A stretch of 64,000 nt of DNA from CBDDBX01 sp965225955 (GTDB lineage: Bacteria > Acidobacteriota > Aminicenantia > UBA2199), in the NCBI GenBank assembly GCA_965225955.1, contig CBDDBX010000012.1, positions 26,226-90,225 on the forward strand. The letters run 5' to 3'. Shown one piece after another: positions 59,784-64,000 of the stretch. The stretch's first letter is position 1; each line of letters opens with the position of its first letter. Position numbers and translations under genes: made by a program. Under the pieces are notes generated by a model. The model was not told the origin of the DNA, ran no database searches, and saw nothing but the letters and a program-made list of their open reading frames with translations.

Positions 59784-60986
59784 CTACTCAATAATTTCGG
59801 TTACACTGCCGGCACCGATTGTTCTGCCACCTTCACGAATAGCAAACTTAAGCCCCTTTTCCATAGCGATTGGAGTAATAAGTTCGATATTAAAAGTCGC
59901 ATTATCACCAGGCATAACCATTTCAACGCCTTCGTTCAGCTGAACACTACCGGTAACATCTGTTGTACGGAAGAAGAACTGAGGTCTGTAACCACTTACA
60001 AATGGTGTGTGACGTCCGCCTTCGTCTTTTGACAGAACATATACTTCAGCTTTGAACTTTGTATGAGGAGTGATTGAACCGGCTTTAGCCAGAACCATAC
60101 CTCTTTCAACGTCCTCTCTGTCTGTACCACGAAGCAGAACACCGATGTTATCACCAGCTTCTCCCTGATCAAGAAGTTTCTTGAACATTTCAACGCCGGT
60201 TACAACTTTTTTCTGGGTATCTCTAATACCAACGATTTCGATTTCGTCACCAACTGTTACGATACCTCTTTCAACTCTACCGGTAACAACAGTACCACGC
60301 CCACTGATTGTGAATACGTCTTCGATAGGCATGATGAAGTCAAGATCAACTGGTCTTGCAGGAAGGTCGATGTATTCATCAACAGTTCCCATAAGTTCCA
60401 TGATGTTTGAGTTCCACTCAGCATCAGCGGGATCATCATTTTCCATTGCTTTAAGAGCACTACCTCTTGTTACCGGGATATCATCTCCGGGGAAGTCATA
60501 TTCTGAAAGAAGTTCTCTGATTTCGAGTTCTACGAGATCAAGAATTTCTTCGTCATCTACCATGTCACATTTGTTCATAAACACAACAAGTTTAGGAACG
60601 TTAACCTGTCTTGCGAGCAGGATATGTTCTCTTGTCTGAGGCATTGGGCCATCTGTTGCACTGCAAACGAGAATAGCACCATCCATCTGTGCAGCACCGG
60701 TGATCATGTTTTTAACATAGTCAGCATGACCCGGGCAGTCAATATGCGCATAGTGGCGTGTTTTTGTATCGTATTCAACGTGAGAGATCTGAATTGTAAT
60801 CCCTCTTTCTTTTTCTTCAGGAGCGTTATCAATACTCCAGAAGTCTCTGTAATCTACATTTGAACCTTCCGCTTTACTCAGAACTTTAGTGATAGCAGCG
60901 GTAAGGGTTGTTTTTCCATGGTCAACGTGACCAATTGTACCTATGTTCAGGTGAGGTTTACTTCTATCAAATTTTTCCTTTGCCAT
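59784..60986 (-). CDS. tuf: Elongation factor Tu
   Basis: 400 residues. GTPase motifs: GHVDHGKTTLT (P-loop), DCPGHADYV (G3), NKCDMVD (G4). C-terminal domains 2 and 3 end with KFAIREGGRTIGAGSVTEIIE. Delivers aminoacyl-tRNA. A few residues longer than the Escherichia coli protein. Located between fusA and rpsJ in the classical str operon. Confidence 0.98.
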   Translation of the reverse strand: MAKEKFDRSKPHLNIGTIGHVDHGKTTLTAAITKVLSKAEGSNVDYRDFWSIDNAPEEKERGITIQISHVEYDTKTRHYAHIDCPGHADYVKNMITGAAQMDGAILVCSATDGPMPQTREHILLARQVNVPKLVVFMNKCDMVDDEEILDLVELEIRELLSEYDFPGDDIPVTRGSALKAMENDDPADAEWNSNIMELMGTVDEYIDLPARPVDLDFIMPIEDVFTISGRGTVVTGRVERGIVTVGDEIEIVGIRDTQKKVVTGVEMFKKLLDQGEAGDNIGVLLRGTDREDVERGMVLAKAGSITPHTKFKAEVYVLSKDEGGRHTPFVSGYRPQFFFRTTDVTGSVQLNEGVEMVMPGDNATFNIELITPIAMEKGLKFAIREGGRTIGAGSVTEIIE

Positions 60987-60996
60987 AACATACCTC

Positions 60997-63087
60997 CTAA
61001 TTAGCTGTATATATACCTAACTGATTCTGCAGTACATCCTGCATTTTTTTATCATTCATCTCAACATAATCATGGAATTCCAGTGAGTAACCAGCTCTAC
61101 CCTGTGTCAGGGTTCTGATTACTGTAGCATATCCAAACATTCTGGACATTGGCACAGTACCGCTCAACACGTGAATGTTATTACGGTTGTCCATATCGTT
61201 GACTTTACCTTCTCTGGCTTTCAGATCACCTATAACCTCTCCCAGATACTCATCCTGCACAGTGATTTCAATTTTCATCACCGGCTCCATAAGAACAGGA
61301 TTGGCTTCACGGAAAGCTTTGTTAAAAGCTATCGTAGCAGCAACCTTAAACGCAAGGTCTGTTGAGACATCTTCGTTAACATCTGCACTAAGCAGAGTAA
61401 CTTTAACATTTGTTACAGGATAACCTGCAATTTGACCGGCTTCCAGAGATTCCTTAACCCCGGTCTCGATTGCTCCAAGAAATTCCTTTGTCAGGAGCGT
61501 ATTATCGGCACTATTTACAAAGATAAATTTCTCATCGCCATCAAGCGGTTCAACTCTGAGCTTAACCCCGGCATACTGTTGTTTTCCTCCAGCCTGCACT
61601 TCGTATGTTTCACTTGCAACAGCTGCTGCTCTTGCAGTTTCGTGATACGCAACTCTGGGTTTACCGATCTTTGTCTCCACTCTGAACTCTCTCAGGATTC
61701 TGTCCTGGAGGATTTCGAGGTGAAGTTCGCCCATACCGGAAATAATTTTCTGACCGGTATTTTTATCGACATAAGTTTTAAAGGTCGGATCTTCAGCACC
61801 CAGCTTCCGAAGTACATCTTCAAGCTTATCATGATCTGATGTCTTTTTAGGCTCAATTGTGGAAGAAATTACAGGATCAGGGAAAACAATATTCTCAAGA
61901 ACAATTCTTTTCGCCGGATCACAGATGGTATCGCCGGTTGATACACCAGCAAGACCTAAAGTAGCTGCAATATCTCCTGAGCTTACTGTTTTTACTTCCT
62001 CTCTCTTGTCGGCATGCATTTTCAGCAGTTTGGACACTCTGACTTTCTTACCATTAGAGCTGTTAAATACAGAATCACCACTATTGATTGACCCTGAATA
62101 CACTCTGAAGAAGATCAGCTGCCCTACGTGAGGATCTGTCAGAATCTTGAAAACGAGAGCAGAAAATGGCTCATCATCAGCAAGTCTTCTAACTTCAGTC
62201 TGCCCGTTATGGGGATTAACACCTTCAGCTTCCGGTTTATCTTTTGGTGAAGGCAGATATGCAATAACAGCATCCAGAAGATTCTGAACACCTTTATTCT
62301 TGAAAGAAGAACCAACCACAACAGGAAGGCATTTCAGTTCAAGTGTCATCTCGCGAACAGCTTCATGAAGAAGTTCAGAAGGAATATCTTTCTTCTCAAG
62401 GAAGAGTTCCATAACTTCAAGATTTTCATCAGCCACCTGCTCAACAAGAGCATCTCTGTAAAGCTGAGCCTCTTCCAGCATATCAGCAGGAATATCCTCA
62501 ACTTCATACTCAGCACCAATAAGCTCACCAGAATATCTGTAAGCTTTCATCTCAATAAGATCAACAACTCCGGCAAACTCATCTTCAAGACCAAGTGGCA
62601 GCTGCAGTAACATTGGTTTAGCACCAAGCTTACTTTCAATCTGCTCAACAACGTCGTGATGATCAGCACCGTTTCTATCCATCTTATTAATGTATGCAAC
62701 TACGGGAATCTTATACTTTGCAGCCTGATTCCAGACTTTTTCAGTTTGAGGTTCCACTCCACCAACACCACAAAGAACAATAACTGCTCCATCAAGAACT
62801 CTGAGTGCTCTCTCAACTTCTGCAGTAAAGTCAACGTGACCTGGTGTATCGATAATATTAACGCGGTGGTCTTTCCACATGCATGCAGTCGCAGCAGAAG
62901 TAATTGTAATACCTCTCTCCTGTTCCTGCTCCATGTAATCCATAACCGCAGTACCTTCGTGTACTTCCCCAACTTTGTACGTAACACCTGTATAGTATAG
63001 TATCCGTTCAGTTGTAGTAGTTTTGCCGGCATCTATATGTGCCATTATGCCGATGTTACGGATTGACTCTACAGGTATACTCTTCAT
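60997..63087 (-). CDS. fusA: Elongation factor G
   Basis: 696 residues from the ATG at 63087, one base after the S7 stop; an upstream in-frame ATG at 63108 lies inside rpsG. GTPase motifs AHIDAGKTTTTERIL, DTPGHVDFT and NKMDRNGAD are followed by the five-domain EF-G body, ending SLEFHDYVEMNDKKMQDVLQ. Drives translocation. It appears to be a normal canonical copy. Confidence 0.98.
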   Translation of the reverse strand: MKSIPVESIRNIGIMAHIDAGKTTTTERILYYTGVTYKVGEVHEGTAVMDYMEQEQERGITITSAATACMWKDHRVNIIDTPGHVDFTAEVERALRVLDGAVIVLCGVGGVEPQTEKVWNQAAKYKIPVVAYINKMDRNGADHHDVVEQIESKLGAKPMLLQLPLGLEDEFAGVVDLIEMKAYRYSGELIGAEYEVEDIPADMLEEAQLYRDALVEQVADENLEVMELFLEKKDIPSELLHEAVREMTLELKCLPVVVGSSFKNKGVQNLLDAVIAYLPSPKDKPEAEGVNPHNGQTEVRRLADDEPFSALVFKILTDPHVGQLIFFRVYSGSINSGDSVFNSSNGKKVRVSKLLKMHADKREEVKTVSSGDIAATLGLAGVSTGDTICDPAKRIVLENIVFPDPVISSTIEPKKTSDHDKLEDVLRKLGAEDPTFKTYVDKNTGQKIISGMGELHLEILQDRILREFRVETKIGKPRVAYHETARAAAVASETYEVQAGGKQQYAGVKLRVEPLDGDEKFIFVNSADNTLLTKEFLGAIETGVKESLEAGQIAGYPVTNVKVTLLSADVNEDVSTDLAFKVAATIAFNKAFREANPVLMEPVMKIEITVQDEYLGEVIGDLKAREGKVNDMDNRNNIHVLSGTVPMSRMFGYATVIRTLTQGRAGYSLEFHDYVEMNDKKMQDVLQNQLGIYTAN

Positions 63088-63088
63088 T

Positions 63089-63559
63089 TTACCACTTATA
63101 ATGTGCAAAAGCCCTGTTGGACTCTGCCATTTTGTGAACAGTTTCTCTTTTTTTCATGGCTCCGCCCTTGTTTCCATGAGCATCCATGAGTTCACCGACA
63201 AGTTTTTCCTGAAAAGATTTTCCACCTCTGTCTCTTGCAAAATTCACAATCCAGCGAATTCCAAGAGCATAGGATCTCTCTTTTCTTACATCCATTGGTA
63301 CCTGATATGTAGCACCACCAACTCTTCTTGATCTTGTTTCAATCTGAGGTCTGACGTTTTCGATGCATTTCAGAACGATTTTCAGAGGATCACCCTGAAG
63401 CTTTTCTTTAAGCTCATCCATTGCATCATAAACAATCTTCTCAGCTGTAGCCTTCTTACCATCAAGCATAACACCATTGATAAGTTTGGCAATCAGAGTT
63501 GAATTGTATACTGCATCAGGTGTAGTTTCTCTTTTCTTACTTAAATTCCGTCTTGGCAT
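63089..63559 (-). CDS. rpsG: 30S ribosomal protein S7
   Basis: 156 residues: MPRRNLSKKRETTPDAVYNSTLIAKLINGVMLDGKK and KRETVHKMAESNRAFAHYKW. Primary 16S rRNA binder and, in Escherichia coli, autoregulator of the str operon. Confidence 0.98.
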   Translation of the reverse strand: MPRRNLSKKRETTPDAVYNSTLIAKLINGVMLDGKKATAEKIVYDAMDELKEKLQGDPLKIVLKCIENVRPQIETRSRRVGGATYQVPMDVRKERSYALGIRWIVNFARDRGGKSFQEKLVGELMDAHGNKGGAMKKRETVHKMAESNRAFAHYKW

Positions 63560-63580
63560 TAATTCAGCTCCCGCAAAAGA

Positions 63581-63955
63581 TTACTTTTTCTGTCGTCTGG
63601 TCCCATATTTTGACCGACTCTTTTTTCTGTTCTCTACACCGGTAGCATCCTTGGCACCACGAATAATGTGATATCTTACACCTGGAAGGTCTTTTACCCT
63701 TCCACCTCTGATAAACACAATTGAGTGCTCCTGAAGTGAGTGACCTTCTCCCGGAATATAAGCACTAACTTCGATTCCGTTTGAAAGACGAACTCTCGCT
63801 ACCTTTCTCATAGCAGAGTTTGGTTTCTTAGGATTTGTTGTAAAAACCCTTGTACAAACGCCACGTTTAAGAGGACATTTCTCCAGTGCAGGAGATTTAC
63901 TCTTAACCTGACTCTTTTTCCGTCCATATCTTACTAACTGATTTATTGTAGGCAA
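63581..63955 (-). CDS. rpsL: 30S ribosomal protein S12
   Basis: 124 residues: PTINQLVRYGRKK, TTNPKKPNSAMRKVARVRLSNG and RGGRVKDLPGVRYHIIRG. Both lysines at the classic streptomycin-resistance sites are the wild-type residue. AAAGGAGG precedes the ATG; the gene upstream (usually rpoC) lies outside the window. Confidence 0.98.
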   Translation of the reverse strand: MPTINQLVRYGRKKSQVKSKSPALEKCPLKRGVCTRVFTTNPKKPNSAMRKVARVRLSNGIEVSAYIPGEGHSLQEHSIVFIRGGRVKDLPGVRYHIIRGAKDATGVENRKKSRSKYGTRRQKK

Positions 63956-64000
63956 AAATACCTCCTTTATTCTTTTTTTTCTATGGAAATATCCAGATTT

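Noticed and set aside
60181..60639. 152-residue open frame antisense to tuf
   Set aside because: Low-complexity Ser/Ile/Thr composition and full overlap with the conserved EF-Tu gene.

Overview
The window comes from a Gram-negative bacterium. It encodes a lipid A enzyme (LpxC), several outer-membrane beta-barrel proteins ending in Phe, a lipoprotein with a lipobox, and a mid-to-low GC housekeeping set. The ribosomal genes follow the bacterial str-S10-spc-alpha order, with map-infA-rpmJ after secY, rpsD inside the alpha block and no adk. S14, S4 and L36 are all zinc-binding (Cys-rich) forms. I cannot assign a phylum from sequence alone. The mixture (GHL13/PgaB-like hydrolase, PC4-like protein, group III-type phosphofructokinase, bactofilin) would fit a spirochaete or a neighbouring poorly sampled Gram-negative phylum, but this is inference.

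Layout. (1) 1-6107, minus strand: an envelope locus made of repeated cassettes, in which secreted beta-propeller proteins with Fn3-like tails alternate with small outer-membrane barrels. One barrel is fused to a periplasmic-adaptor (HlyD/RND-MFP-like) protein. (2) 6462-25453, plus strand: a PQQ-type propeller, then an apparent cell-surface glycan/lipid pathway (beta-helix acyltransferase, GlpD-like flavoprotein, two extended SDRs, amidohydrolase-like protein, two secreted SGNH hydrolases, GT39-type membrane glycosyltransferase, methyltransferase, GT2, GMC oxidoreductase). It is followed by a second adaptor-barrel fusion and a frameshifted C69 peptidase. (3) 25662-28727, minus: a lipoprotein, a partner-switching module (STAS antagonist, RsbW-like kinase, SpoIIE-type phosphatase with a frameshift) and acpS. 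(4) 28819-35342: small Cys-pair and PC4-like proteins, asparaginase, a receiver-LpxC fusion on the minus strand, a sodium:solute symporter and two paralogous secreted proteins. (5) 35442-44991: a Na+-export-type ABC transporter, a Cas6/Cas4-like pair sitting directly behind rpsT, tRNA-His, a SelB C-terminal-like protein without GTPase, phosphofructokinase, a PP2C phosphatase, an ICMT-like methyltransferase and a GH153-like hydrolase. (6) 45000-63955, minus: bactofilin, tRNA-Gly, then the whole ribosomal superoperon from rplQ back to rpsL.

Most notable are: a response-regulator receiver domain fused to a catalytically intact LpxC; two proteins joining a periplasmic adaptor to an outer-membrane barrel through a lysine-rich linker; an orphan Cas4-like/Cas6 pair in apparent operon with ribosomal protein S20; a stand-alone SelB domain III/IV-like protein; two single-base frameshifts; and a group of genes whose consensus promoters place the transcription start on or next to the start codon (probable leaderless mRNAs).
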